A DNA stretch of 51,234 bases, from NCBI GenBank assembly GCA_016213845.1, contig JACQZN010000045.1, positions 1 to 51,234 on the forward strand, written 5' to 3'. Below the pieces are notes generated by a model that made no database searches, was not told where the DNA came from, and was given only the letters and a program-made list of their open reading frames with translations. The stretch comes from Candidatus Wallbacteria bacterium (GTDB lineage Bacteria > Muiribacteriota > UBA6191 > JACPRK01). Position numbers and translations under genes: made by a program. This document shows positions 25,601-32,125 of this stretch, piece by piece (position 1 is the first letter of the stretch; each line of letters starts with the position of its first letter).

Positions 25601-27220
25601 GGTCGCGGGCTCCTCGGTCGGGAAGGCCTTGATCTGCTTGTGGAGGATGGGGGTGGGGCCAGTCAGAATCTCGCCCAGGACGGTGTCGTAGACGACGGCG
25701 CGCTCGATGCGGGAACGGCCGGCGAACTCGCCGACGGGCTTCAGCGTCGCGGAACGCTCCTGGCCGCAGAGCCGGTAGTCGATGATGGGCGAGCGGACTG
25801 GCGCGGGCTGCAGACGCTCTCCGCTCAGGAGATCGAAGAACGCCAGCGCCGGTTCGCGAGGATCGTCGGGCCGACTTCCCAGCTCCGCGATCTGCCAGTC
25901 GAGCAGCGCGTGGTAGTCGACCTCACCTTCGCGGATCTTCACGACGGCGCCGGTGGTGATGTAGTCGACGGGCACGCGCTCGTGGCGCTCGCCGGCGTAG
26001 CGGCGGATCTGCGCGCGCAGGTTCGCCAGGCTGCTGGCGAACTTGATCGGCATCTGGGGGTCGTCCTTGTCCTCGTAGAGAACCATGCCGCCGGCCTTTG
26101 GCCCGCGCACCAGGGTGGCGACCGGCAAGTGCGAGTCCTCTCGGCTCGGGATGCGGGTCAAGGTCTCGTAGACGTAGACGGAGGTCGGGTCGGCGAAGCT
26201 GATGAGGCGGGCCGCGAGGGCGCCCGCGATGGTGACGAGGGTCGCCCCGGCCTCACGAAGCGCCAAGGCCAGCGCCAGCAGCGTCTGGCGCTGTTCGGGG
26301 AAGGCGCGCTCCACGACGTGGCCGCGCTCCTCGAGCGTCGAACGATCCGGCAAGACGCGCCGCGCGCCCAGGTCGTCGACGAGCCAGGACAGACAGCGGT
26401 CGCCCCCCAGGACGCGATCGGCCATCAGGCACTCGTAGAGCAGACGTTCCAGGCGCGGGATCTCCTTGGAGTCGCTGTCGGCGTCGCTCTGGAATCCCTT
26501 CTCGAGGAAGTAGCGCTCCCACCGGATCTTGCTGTTGACGTCCCCGTTGTGGCCCACGTGGAACGGCCCCTCGGAGCCGACGACCAGCGGGTTCGAATCG
26601 CGGACCTTGGCCAGCTCGCCCGGCCTCAGGGCGTCGCCCAGCACCTCGCGCGTCATCCGCTCCGTGTGCAGGTGCGCGTTGGCGGAGCTGTACATGTTGT
26701 CGCCCTGCGTGGCTGCGCGGGTCTGGGCGCCCGCGACCAGGACCAGGGAGGTGCCGAGCTCCAGGCCTGGAATCCGCTTGAGCAGCTGCGCGACGGTGAT
26801 GTAGCCGCGCTCGTCGATGTCGCCGGAGGTCTTGGCGCCAATCAGCTCGACCCGGCCGGTGGGGAGGTCGAGGACGGAGAGCGAGATGCCGTGGGAGTCG
26901 TAGCCCGCCGCGGAGCCTTCGCTGGTGATGTCGACGACCGCGCGCAGGAAATGGCGATTGTGCTCGACCACGCGCTCGCGGCCGAGCGAGCTGTCGTGCG
27001 GGATGCGGGCGACGCCGCCGCCGACCGAGCAGCCCAGCGGATAGGCCGGCGAGCGGCTCCAGGCCTCGATTCCGTCCGGCCAGGCCAGGGCGTTGTCGAG
27101 ATCGACCAGGCGGCAGCCGGCGAGGTGGCAGGCCGAGGCCTTGAGCGCCGCCGCCAGCGCCGGGCCGGCGTCCGGCCAGAGCGGATCGTTCTCGAGCAAT
27201 GAAACCGCGAGTTGGAGCAC
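22607..27220 (-). CDS. Giant GlmS-like protein: GATase II, two SIS domains and unknown C-terminal half
   Basis: The 1537-residue protein starts at GTG 27220, 24 bp after dinB. Residues ~64-330 resemble a class II glutamine amidotransferase: Cys64 in LGCSVGGGVA, AAGYDSHG (compare RGYDSAG in GlmS) and FHVGHNGDVNSK (~218-230). Two SIS sugar-phosphate domains follow, near 605-760 (VIGLGEGTSRNVLG, FVSNSGGTKPVVALAE) and 790-920 (IAYVGALEGFDAAEGALKFA, ending VIPAPEGTTDTLF). This is the GlmS order, stretched. The remaining ~600 residues match nothing I recognise. The length is 2.5 times GlmS (~610). A sugar-phosphate amination or isomerisation role is inferred; the substrate is unknown. It could be a regulatory paralogue rather than an enzyme. 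Confidence 0.8.
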   Translation of the reverse strand: MLQLAVSLLENDPLWPDAGPALAAALKASACHLAGCRLVDLDNALAWPDGIEAWSRSPAYPLGCSVGGGVARIPHDSSLGRERVVEHNRHFLRAVVDITSEGSAAGYDSHGISLSVLDLPTGRVELIGAKTSGDIDERGYITVAQLLKRIPGLELGTSLVLVAGAQTRAATQGDNMYSSANAHLHTERMTREVLGDALRPGELAKVRDSNPLVVGSEGPFHVGHNGDVNSKIRWERYFLEKGFQSDADSDSKEIPRLERLLYECLMADRVLGGDRCLSWLVDDLGARRVLPDRSTLEERGHVVERAFPEQRQTLLALALALREAGATLVTIAGALAARLISFADPTSVYVYETLTRIPSREDSHLPVATLVRGPKAGGMVLYEDKDDPQMPIKFASSLANLRAQIRRYAGERHERVPVDYITTGAVVKIREGEVDYHALLDWQIAELGSRPDDPREPALAFFDLLSGERLQPAPVRSPIIDYRLCGQERSATLKPVGEFAGRSRIERAVVYDTVLGEILTGPTPILHKQIKAFPTEEPATCAVDNQYGAEILLSFVTLLRNTRQLFDGRFDAMGRIQSELTLEPSALFRLDPSHLTRPELEQLLRRVDTVIGLGEGTSRNVLGMAFSAAQLEGLNAVHMSALESNLARMQSPHVDSRALLAFVSNSGGTKPVVALAEETLERIGADWKGGPYVWAVTNLVTSELARSASRSLGASVTNLPWEKAVGSTYAAFTALQNLLAMLVYLHEARGLLRPGRARHLYRSLASFPAVARATLAYPAARDEVRRLARWIAGNNLDIAYVGALEGFDAAEGALKFAEMMQHSRVKFYSGAYEQHGQRATYLRALRTNPGTLVILHVPNLDTTIGSWTAQLIREDRPRCGKIAVICAQEDALTLRESGADFVIPAPEGTTDTLFTDLLTKLLIDNMLTEATIEESNLIAGKLAGWGARLLDLASAERPVPQDRVEKELLRIRREFARMDAGAHDSQARVAATLEIERQAVSGTIAELEREDRLAELYRGGRRLSACAAEARQRVSDLLHLLTEEDLSAEPEVFDGLLWDLVLELSDRNLAMRVADERFQGNPERARMAVHYQGLAKVIGANPIKPDNIAKFQQGWGIASFLLPPGKRRSHPGISLERALVDEAGAWQAQRRDLARLGFSAEDIGRLEAFGEVVTVGRSVVATPVYLGAERFAFRVEGAPAQGTAGQPADSRGSGGQELSVPAESLETLRRERRPVLAFERSNGCLAVTAISTDPFGDPDQTLRVEGTLSAGGRAAGKRSVYLESRQALVDGWLSGLPQPVRVRVAARVGPADFLTLSERELRDRVRELVSRAHMIGELKHLESFEGTGFDLLDATAENLETLRNVLTAVRSLRGSAIYLVKRTAENGREEHLALRDPGSLRGCVVGSRSGFDDWNRLRGNKKIAAAGRRLKMGYGKDGAPIVILPGEDEQGRVVRLLLMHPEIDEALGVPDRIRTLGRKYNQILNHASEYVEWSDDYLARVPMRDLLMLSDEEIADERIVPMVRGEARAASAVRDGK

Positions 27221-27244
27221 GGAATGACTATAGCAGATGCGGGG

Positions 27245-28426
27245 TTACGGGGCCTTGGGGGGCTTCGGCTTGGAGACCAGGGCGGCGGGGCGCAGGGCCT
27301 GGGTGCCGAAGCGGCGGCGGACGGAGTCGACGGCGGCGTCGACGCGGGCGGCGCGCACTTCCTCGGGGGGCGGGCCGAAGAGCGTGCCCTGCACGGGCTC
27401 GCCGCCGGTGCGGAGCTCGCAGGCGGCGACGCCGAGCAGCCGGACGGGCAGCTCCGGCATCGAGGCGTCCAGCAGGTGGCAAGCGGCGCGGTAGAGCGTG
27501 CGGTCGGAGGCGGTTTCGCGCGGCAGCCGCATGGCGCGCGTGAAGGTGGCGAAGTCCTCCGTGCGCACCTTGAGGCGGACGGCGATCGTCGTGAAACCTT
27601 GGCGGCGCAAGCCGGCGCCGACGTCACCGGAGAGCGCGAGCAAGGAGCGGCGCATCTCGCCGACGTCGCTCACGTCGTGTTCGAAGGTGCGCTCCGAGCC
27701 GAGCTGCTTGGGCGAGCGATGCGGCTCGACCCGGCGGTCGTCGCGCCCGGCAGCCAGATCCTGCATGTGGCTCACGGCTGCCGGGCCCAGCCGCGCCACG
27801 AGCGCCGCCCGTGGAGCACGCCCGAGCTCGCCGACCGTGCGGATGCCAAGCGACTCGAGCACGGCCGCCGTCCGGCGGCCCACGCCGAACACGCGCTCGA
27901 CCGGAAGCGGTGAAAGGACTTCCTGGACCCTTTCAGGCGTGATGACCGTGAGACCATCCGGCTTTCCCAGCTCCGTGGCCAGCTTCGCCAGGAACTTGTT
28001 CGGCGCCACGCCGACCGAGCACGGCAGCCGCGTCTCCTCGAGGATGGTCTGCTTGATGCGCTGTGCCATCTGCTCTGGCGGGCCGAAGAGCCGCTCGCAG
28101 CCCGAAACGTCCAGAAACGCCTCGTCGATGGACAGCGGCTCCACCAGCGGCGTGAACCTGCCGAGGATCTCCATGATCCGGCGCGAATCGGCGGCGTACT
28201 GCTCCATCCGGACCGGCAGGAACACGCCCTGGGGGCACCGCCGGAAGGCTTCCCGGATCGGCATCGCGGACCGCACGCCAAATCGCCGCGCCTCGTAGGA
28301 GCAGGTCGAGACCACTCCCCTCCCCTTCGGATCGGCACCGACGATGACCGGCTTGCCCGCCAGGTCCGGACGATCCCGCTGCTCCACCGCAGCGAAGAAG
28401 GCGTCCATGTCGACGTGCAGGATCAC
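27245..28426 (-). CDS. dinB: DNA polymerase IV (Y family)
   Basis: The 393-residue protein starts at GTG and begins ILHVDMDAFFAAVEQ, with catalytic metal ligands Asp6 and Asp8 and the second pair Asp101-Glu102 in SIDEAFLDVSG. YEARRFGVRSAMP, the helix-hairpin-helix region (VERVFGVGRRTAAVLESLGI) and the little-finger domain complete a full-length DinB. It performs translesion DNA synthesis. No C-terminal beta-clamp motif is clear. No SOS box was found upstream. It is followed by the giant GlmS-like gene after 24 bp, so the two may be co-transcribed, an unusual partner. Confidence 0.95.
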   Translation of the reverse strand: MILHVDMDAFFAAVEQRDRPDLAGKPVIVGADPKGRGVVSTCSYEARRFGVRSAMPIREAFRRCPQGVFLPVRMEQYAADSRRIMEILGRFTPLVEPLSIDEAFLDVSGCERLFGPPEQMAQRIKQTILEETRLPCSVGVAPNKFLAKLATELGKPDGLTVITPERVQEVLSPLPVERVFGVGRRTAAVLESLGIRTVGELGRAPRAALVARLGPAAVSHMQDLAAGRDDRRVEPHRSPKQLGSERTFEHDVSDVGEMRRSLLALSGDVGAGLRRQGFTTIAVRLKVRTEDFATFTRAMRLPRETASDRTLYRAACHLLDASMPELPVRLLGVAACELRTGGEPVQGTLFGPPPEEVRAARVDAAVDSVRRRFGTQALRPAALVSKPKPPKAP

Positions 28427-28486
28427 CGCTCCGAGTCTATCAGCGAACGCGGTGGGGAGCTGGGCCCCGGCCCGTCAGGGGCCTGG

Positions 28487-29464
28487 TCATGGAGCTGGCG
28501 CCGAGTCCTGGCGGACCAGACCGGCAGAGTCTTCCAGCCAGGCCGAGTGCGGGAGACCCGAGTCCGACAGGCGCGCCAGGCCGCGCCGGCCCAGGACGAC
28601 CAGCGCAGTCGACCAGGCGTCGGCCATCGCGCCCGAGGAAGCGCGGACCGTCGCCAGGCGGGCGAAGGGCACGGGGAGAGCTGTCCGCGCATCGAGAATC
28701 GCGCCGCCTTCGCCCCCGGCTTCCGACGTGGAGAGCGAGGCGTCGCGCAGCTCGATGGGTTCGCCGGGCTCGCCGTTGAGCTTCCGAGCCTGCACGCGCC
28801 AGGTCTGTGGGCCGAAACCGGCGATGCTGCTGCGGCCGAAGTCGATGAAGCCGGCCAAGGCGCCGGCCTGGAGCATCGCCTCACGGGCTCGATCGACCGC
28901 ATAGCCTTTGCCGATGCCCCCCAGATCAATCGCCATTCCGGCCGCCGCCAGTGCCGCCCTGCCTGGGCCGACCCGCAGCCGGGGGGGAAGCGCGTCCCGG
29001 CCTGGCAATCCGTGGCGTCTACCTGTACCGGGTTTTCTGAAAAACCCGGTACAGGTAGACGCCACGGGTTTCACCACGAGATATTGTTCCGCCGACCTCC
29101 GCTGGGCGAGGATTTCTGCGCCGAGCGTGATGTCGAACGCGCCGGCGCTTCCCCGAAAGACTTCGAGAGCCTGGCGGAAGACGCACTCCAGGTCCTTCGA
29201 GATGGCGACGGAACCACTGCCGGCGGCTGCATTGAACCTCGAAAGCTCCGTCGAGTCGCGCCAGTTGCTGAGGACTCCGTCCAGCCTGTCGACCTCGGCG
29301 AACGCCGCTTCGAGCGCCGCATGCGCCCTGGCAACCGTCGGAGCGACGGCCGTGATTTCCAGGAGCGTGCCCATCGCCTGCCGGCTTTCAGTGACGCGGT
29401 GCTCCGCGGCTGCGCAGCCAGAGGCCGCCATCCAACCCAGGACCAGCAGGATGAAGACTCTCAC
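28487..29464 (-). CDS. apbE: ApbE-family FMN transferase (lipoprotein) carrying a palindromic repeat
   Basis: GTG at 29464 overlaps the previous stop (GTGA) and begins VRVFILLVLGWMAASGC, a lipoprotein signal with Cys17. ApbE motifs are in order: RQAMGTLLEITA, LSNWRDSTELSRFNAA, FDITLGAEI, MAIDLGGIGKGYAVD, IDFGRSSIAGFG and SSGAMADAWSTALVVLG. ApbE transfers FMN from FAD to a Ser/Thr of FMN_bind proteins, and one is encoded two genes upstream. Between FDITLG and DLGGIGKG the reading frame runs through the 58-bp palindrome at 29010-29067, giving VASTCTGFFRKPGTGRRHG without a stop. Total 325 residues. Whether the repeat was added or replaced native sequence, and whether the enzyme is active, is unknown. 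The much longer frame to 29983 is a shadow of the membrane-protein gene. Confidence 0.9.
   Translation of the reverse strand: MRVFILLVLGWMAASGCAAAEHRVTESRQAMGTLLEITAVAPTVARAHAALEAAFAEVDRLDGVLSNWRDSTELSRFNAAAGSGSVAISKDLECVFRQALEVFRGSAGAFDITLGAEILAQRRSAEQYLVVKPVASTCTGFFRKPGTGRRHGLPGRDALPPRLRVGPGRAALAAAGMAIDLGGIGKGYAVDRAREAMLQAGALAGFIDFGRSSIAGFGPQTWRVQARKLNGEPGEPIELRDASLSTSEAGGEGGAILDARTALPVPFARLATVRASSGAMADAWSTALVVLGRRGLARLSDSGLPHSAWLEDSAGLVRQDSAPAP
29010..29067. repeat. Palindromic element, perfect copy inside apbE
   Basis: Arms 29010-29036 and 29041-29067 are perfect 27-bp reverse complements around the loop CTGA. The core is GGCGTCTACCTGTACCGGG. The right flank GGTTTCAC is similar at the other copies (1-25 and 14968-15028). 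The element is translated as part of apbE on the minus strand. Confidence 0.95.
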
Positions 29465-30006
29465 CGGGGCTCCTCCGCGCGCGGGGTCTCTGGCGCCGTT
29501 CGCCTGGGATCGCCCTCGGCGTAGGCGCTGGGAGCACCCGACCAGATTGCCCGCAGCACCAGCAGCATCAGCGCGGCCAGCGAGAGCTGAAGCGCGAGGA
29601 AGCTGGCTATCTTGAGCCAGGCGAAACCCGGATGGGCGAAGCGCACGAGCCACCCGGCCAGCTCGTCGGCCACAGCCGAGAGGAAGGCGGCCGCGATCAG
29701 CCCGGCCTTCAAGGACGGTTCGATCGGCACGAACAGCACCAGATGGGTCAGCGTCAGCAGCAGCACCCCCATCGAGAAGAGATGGAAGTGGCTCACCTCG
29801 AGCATCCCCCGGTAGGTCTTGGGTTGCGTGAACTTCGCCTCGTCGCCCAGATAGTGAGAGACGACCGACGACGGCGTCAGGCCCATCGAGTGGAAGTAGA
29901 GCGCACCGTTGCTCACCCAGAAGAGCGCCGTGTAGAGCAGGAACAGCCAGACGATGGTCATCAGCAGCCGGTTTCGGGTCCACTCGCCCGTGACGACGAA
30001 GCGCAT
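29461..30006 (-). CDS. Four-helix inner-membrane protein of the flavinylation operon
   Basis: The 181-residue protein has four predicted transmembrane helices (about 14-38, 73-95, 101-123, 131-155). The second begins with a His-rich edge, SHFHLFSMGVLLLTLTHL. Histidines there could bind heme or quinone, so an electron-transfer role feeding the FMN protein is plausible, but I do not recognise a named family. The C-terminal ~25 residues are polar and Pro/Glu-rich. It lies one base after the FMN_bind gene and overlaps apbE (GTGA), so the three are translationally linked. Confidence 0.75.
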   Translation of the reverse strand: MRFVVTGEWTRNRLLMTIVWLFLLYTALFWVSNGALYFHSMGLTPSSVVSHYLGDEAKFTQPKTYRGMLEVSHFHLFSMGVLLLTLTHLVLFVPIEPSLKAGLIAAAFLSAVADELAGWLVRFAHPGFAWLKIASFLALQLSLAALMLLVLRAIWSGAPSAYAEGDPRRTAPETPRAEEPR

Positions 30007-30007
30007 G

Positions 30008-30553
30008 TCAGCGGCCGCAGCTCCGCCAGACCGTGTGCAACGCGATGGCGCGGCGCACGGCCGTCGTGATGGCCCGCGAGCTGAGCGTGGAGCCCGCGAC
30101 GCCGGCGACGTCTCGCCCCACTCGCAATTCCGAGCCGCTGTCCTTGCCCTTGAACTGCTCGAACCAGCGGGCCGTGGGCAGATACTCCTCGGGCTCCTGG
30201 AAGGCGCACATCACGGTGCTCTTCACCTGGCCGTCGGGCGTCATCACGACCATCAGCGTCTCGGGCATCGTCTTGACCACCTGGGTGTCGAAGATGGCCA
30301 GGCCTTCGACCCGGCCGTCCTTGCGCGCCTCGTAGACGGTCACCAGCGGCGACTCCACCTTGGCCGAAGCCGCCTGCTGGAGGCGCTCCACCTGGGTGGG
30401 CGTCAGGAAGAGATCGCGCGCCTCGACGGAGTCCGTCGCGGGAAACGCGAACTTGAGCGCCTCGTCCCGGGAGTAGAAGACGCCGGCCGTCGCCGGGGCC
30501 GCAGCCGCCAGAAGGAGCAGGAAGACCAGTGGCCGAGCTCCAAGCGCGTTCAT
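30008..30553 (-). CDS. Exported FMN_bind-domain protein
   Basis: The 181-residue protein has a signal peptide (ending ATAG) and an FMN_bind domain like that of RnfG/NqrC. The C-terminal AGSTLSSRAITTAVRRAI resembles the flavinylation site consensus (S/T-G-A-T-x-S/T), which would make Thr156 the FMN attachment residue; the usual Ala is Ser here. ApbE encoded two genes downstream would attach the FMN. The likely role is single-electron transfer in the periplasm. It overlaps the outer-membrane barrel gene by one base (TGATG). A cysteine lies three residues from the C-terminus. Confidence 0.85.
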   Translation of the reverse strand: MNALGARPLVFLLLLAAAAPATAGVFYSRDEALKFAFPATDSVEARDLFLTPTQVERLQQAASAKVESPLVTVYEARKDGRVEGLAIFDTQVVKTMPETLMVVMTPDGQVKSTVMCAFQEPEEYLPTARWFEQFKGKDSGSELRVGRDVAGVAGSTLSSRAITTAVRRAIALHTVWRSCGR

Positions 30554-31896
30554 CAGAAGATCCAGCCAAGGCCCAGGTTGATCTCGTCGGGGATGGTGCC
30601 CTTGCCGGCCGAGAAGTTGCGGTAGTCGAGCTTCAGGACCATCTGCGGATCGGGCTTGTAGTCGAGACCGACCGTGGTGAGGCGCACGTCCCTGGAGAGA
30701 TCGTCGGCAAAGCCGAACGGAACCCGGTCGAGCGTGTCGTAGGCTTCGCGACGGACGAAGAACTCCAGAGCCTGGGTCGAGGACGCATTCAGGTGGGGCA
30801 TCAGATCGTAGGCGGCCTCTACATAGGCGCCGGAGAGACGGCTGCCGATCGGGCCCAGTCCCTTGACTGCGGCGGCCGCGGAGAGCACATCGGCGTCGTC
30901 GACGTTGGCGCGCGCGCCAAGCGCGCGCAGCTGCAGACCGCCCTTGCGGAACTGGGCGTGCGCCTCGAAGAGATTGGTGTGAGCATCGGGCCGGGCGACC
31001 GCGCCGGCCGCGGAGACCTTCAGCGTTTCACCCTGCCCCTGGTCGCCGCTGAAGACGCTGCCGCCGATCGAGAGCTCGGGAGTCACCTGGTAGTCGGAGC
31101 GCAGGGCCAGCGAGTAGTCCTCGGATCGCGCCTCCGAGCCGTTCTGCCGCGCAGATCGCAGGTTGGCGCTCGAGAAGGCCGAGGCCTTCATGCTGCTCAC
31201 GACATAGGCGCGGTAGTCCCAGTCGTCGTTGAGCTTGCCGAAGATACCGATGCCGTTCTCTCTCCAGGTCGTCGGGATGATCTGGCGCTCCACCTCGGGG
31301 CGCTGGTTGCCGTGATAGAAGAGCGGCTCGTGCACTTCGTTTGTGAAGCCGATCGGCAGGAGCAGCATGCCGGCGCGGACGTTGAGTCTCGGGTCGGCGA
31401 GGTAGTCTATCTGCGCGAACTCGACGCTGACGCTGCCGGTCTTCTCGGTGGTGCCGTGCTCGTACTCGAGCTCGGAGTTGAACACGAGCTTGTCGCTGAA
31501 CTTGTAGCCGTTGTAGAGGACCAGCCGTGTCAGGTCGGCGAGGTTCGACTTCGTGCCCTTGTCGTCGACGAAGTTCGTGTACCAGCCCTGACCGTAGCCC
31601 CCGACGGAGAACCCCTTCTCCTTCTGATAGACCTTGGACGCCGCCGGTCCCAGGCCGTACTGGCTCTTGAGCTCCTTCTTCTCGGGCAGCACCAGCGCTT
31701 CTCGCAGCTTTCGCACCTCCTCGGTGAGAATCTGCTGGCGGCGCTGGTTCTCACGGTCCGCTTCGACCAGCCTGGTCAGCTCCTTCTCGAGCCGCGCCAC
31801 TCGCTGCTCCGCAGATTCGGCAGCCCACGCGGGGCCAGCCGCCATCAATGCCATCAGCATCCACGACCCGACTCGACCGAAGCTCCTGGAATCCAT
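30553..31896 (-). CDS. Outer-membrane porin with N-terminal coiled coil, Fur-linked
   Basis: The 447-residue protein has a signal peptide (ending AWAAE) and a coiled coil at about 28-70 (EQRVARLEKELTRLVEADRE). A beta-barrel then ends in IF (LGLGWIF). The coiled coil plus barrel layout and the VGGYGQGWYTN start resemble phosphate-selective OprO/OprP-type porins. It is the first gene of a four-gene coupled operon with FMN_bind, a membrane protein and ApbE. A 16/19 Fur-box match lies 36 bp before its ATG, so iron-repressed expression is likely. Transport of an iron or other metal species for periplasmic reduction is a reasonable guess, not shown by sequence. Confidence 0.82.
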   Translation of the reverse strand: MDSRSFGRVGSWMLMALMAAGPAWAAESAEQRVARLEKELTRLVEADRENQRRQQILTEEVRKLREALVLPEKKELKSQYGLGPAASKVYQKEKGFSVGGYGQGWYTNFVDDKGTKSNLADLTRLVLYNGYKFSDKLVFNSELEYEHGTTEKTGSVSVEFAQIDYLADPRLNVRAGMLLLPIGFTNEVHEPLFYHGNQRPEVERQIIPTTWRENGIGIFGKLNDDWDYRAYVVSSMKASAFSSANLRSARQNGSEARSEDYSLALRSDYQVTPELSIGGSVFSGDQGQGETLKVSAAGAVARPDAHTNLFEAHAQFRKGGLQLRALGARANVDDADVLSAAAAVKGLGPIGSRLSGAYVEAAYDLMPHLNASSTQALEFFVRREAYDTLDRVPFGFADDLSRDVRLTTVGLDYKPDPQMVLKLDYRNFSAGKGTIPDEINLGLGWIF

Positions 31897-31931
31897 CTCT
31901 ACCTCGTCTCCTCCGCCCCGCTCCTGAGAAT

Positions 31932-31950
31932 GAAAGTGAAAATCATTATC
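31932..31950 (-). promoter_or_regulatory. Fur box upstream of the barrel-FMN-ApbE operon
   Basis: GAAAGTGAAAATCATTATC matches the 19-bp Fur consensus GATAATGATAATCATTATC at 16 positions. It is AT-rich in a GC-rich context and lies 36 bp before the ATG of the barrel gene, where repressor binding would block transcription. No other match as good was noticed in the window. Confidence 0.82.
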
Positions 31951-32078
31951 AATAAGCTCGTGACGAGGGAAAGATACACCCGGGCGCCAGAGGCGTCAAT
32001 CATCCAGGCGGGATTATTTTCGCGGTCGGTGACGCAGGTCACGAGAACGGCGAAGCGGCGCTCTATTGGCCGGTGGGC

Positions 32079-32124
32079 GTCCTTCGACACGACCGCTCAC
32101 GCGGTCTGCTCAGGATGAGCGGGG
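32079..32124. repeat. CTTCGAC...CTCAGGATGA dispersed repeat
   Basis: CCTTCGACACGACCGC and GCGGTCTGCTCAGGATGA form an imperfect palindrome with a GACCGC/GCGGTC stem around TCAC. It starts two bases after the stop of the YVTN gene. The same repeat occurs at 48642-48683. Repeats of this CTTCGACA...TCAGG type are common in many environmental bacterial genomes. Confidence 0.85.
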
Positions 32125-32125
32125 G

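Noticed and set aside
23048..27202. Two ~630-residue open frames opposite the giant GlmS-like gene
   Set aside because: They are antisense shadows with the same Arg/Leu/Asp-rich composition and no signal, motif or ribosome site. The minus-strand protein has recognisable domains.
28415..29524. Plus-strand frame opposite apbE that also contains the palindrome
   Set aside because: ApbE motifs and lipoprotein signal are on the minus strand. The palindrome reads openly on both strands because it is symmetric.
29465..29983. N-terminal extension of the ApbE frame to 29983
   Set aside because: It is out-of-frame reading of the four-helix membrane protein gene; the real start is GTG 29464 with a lipoprotein signal.
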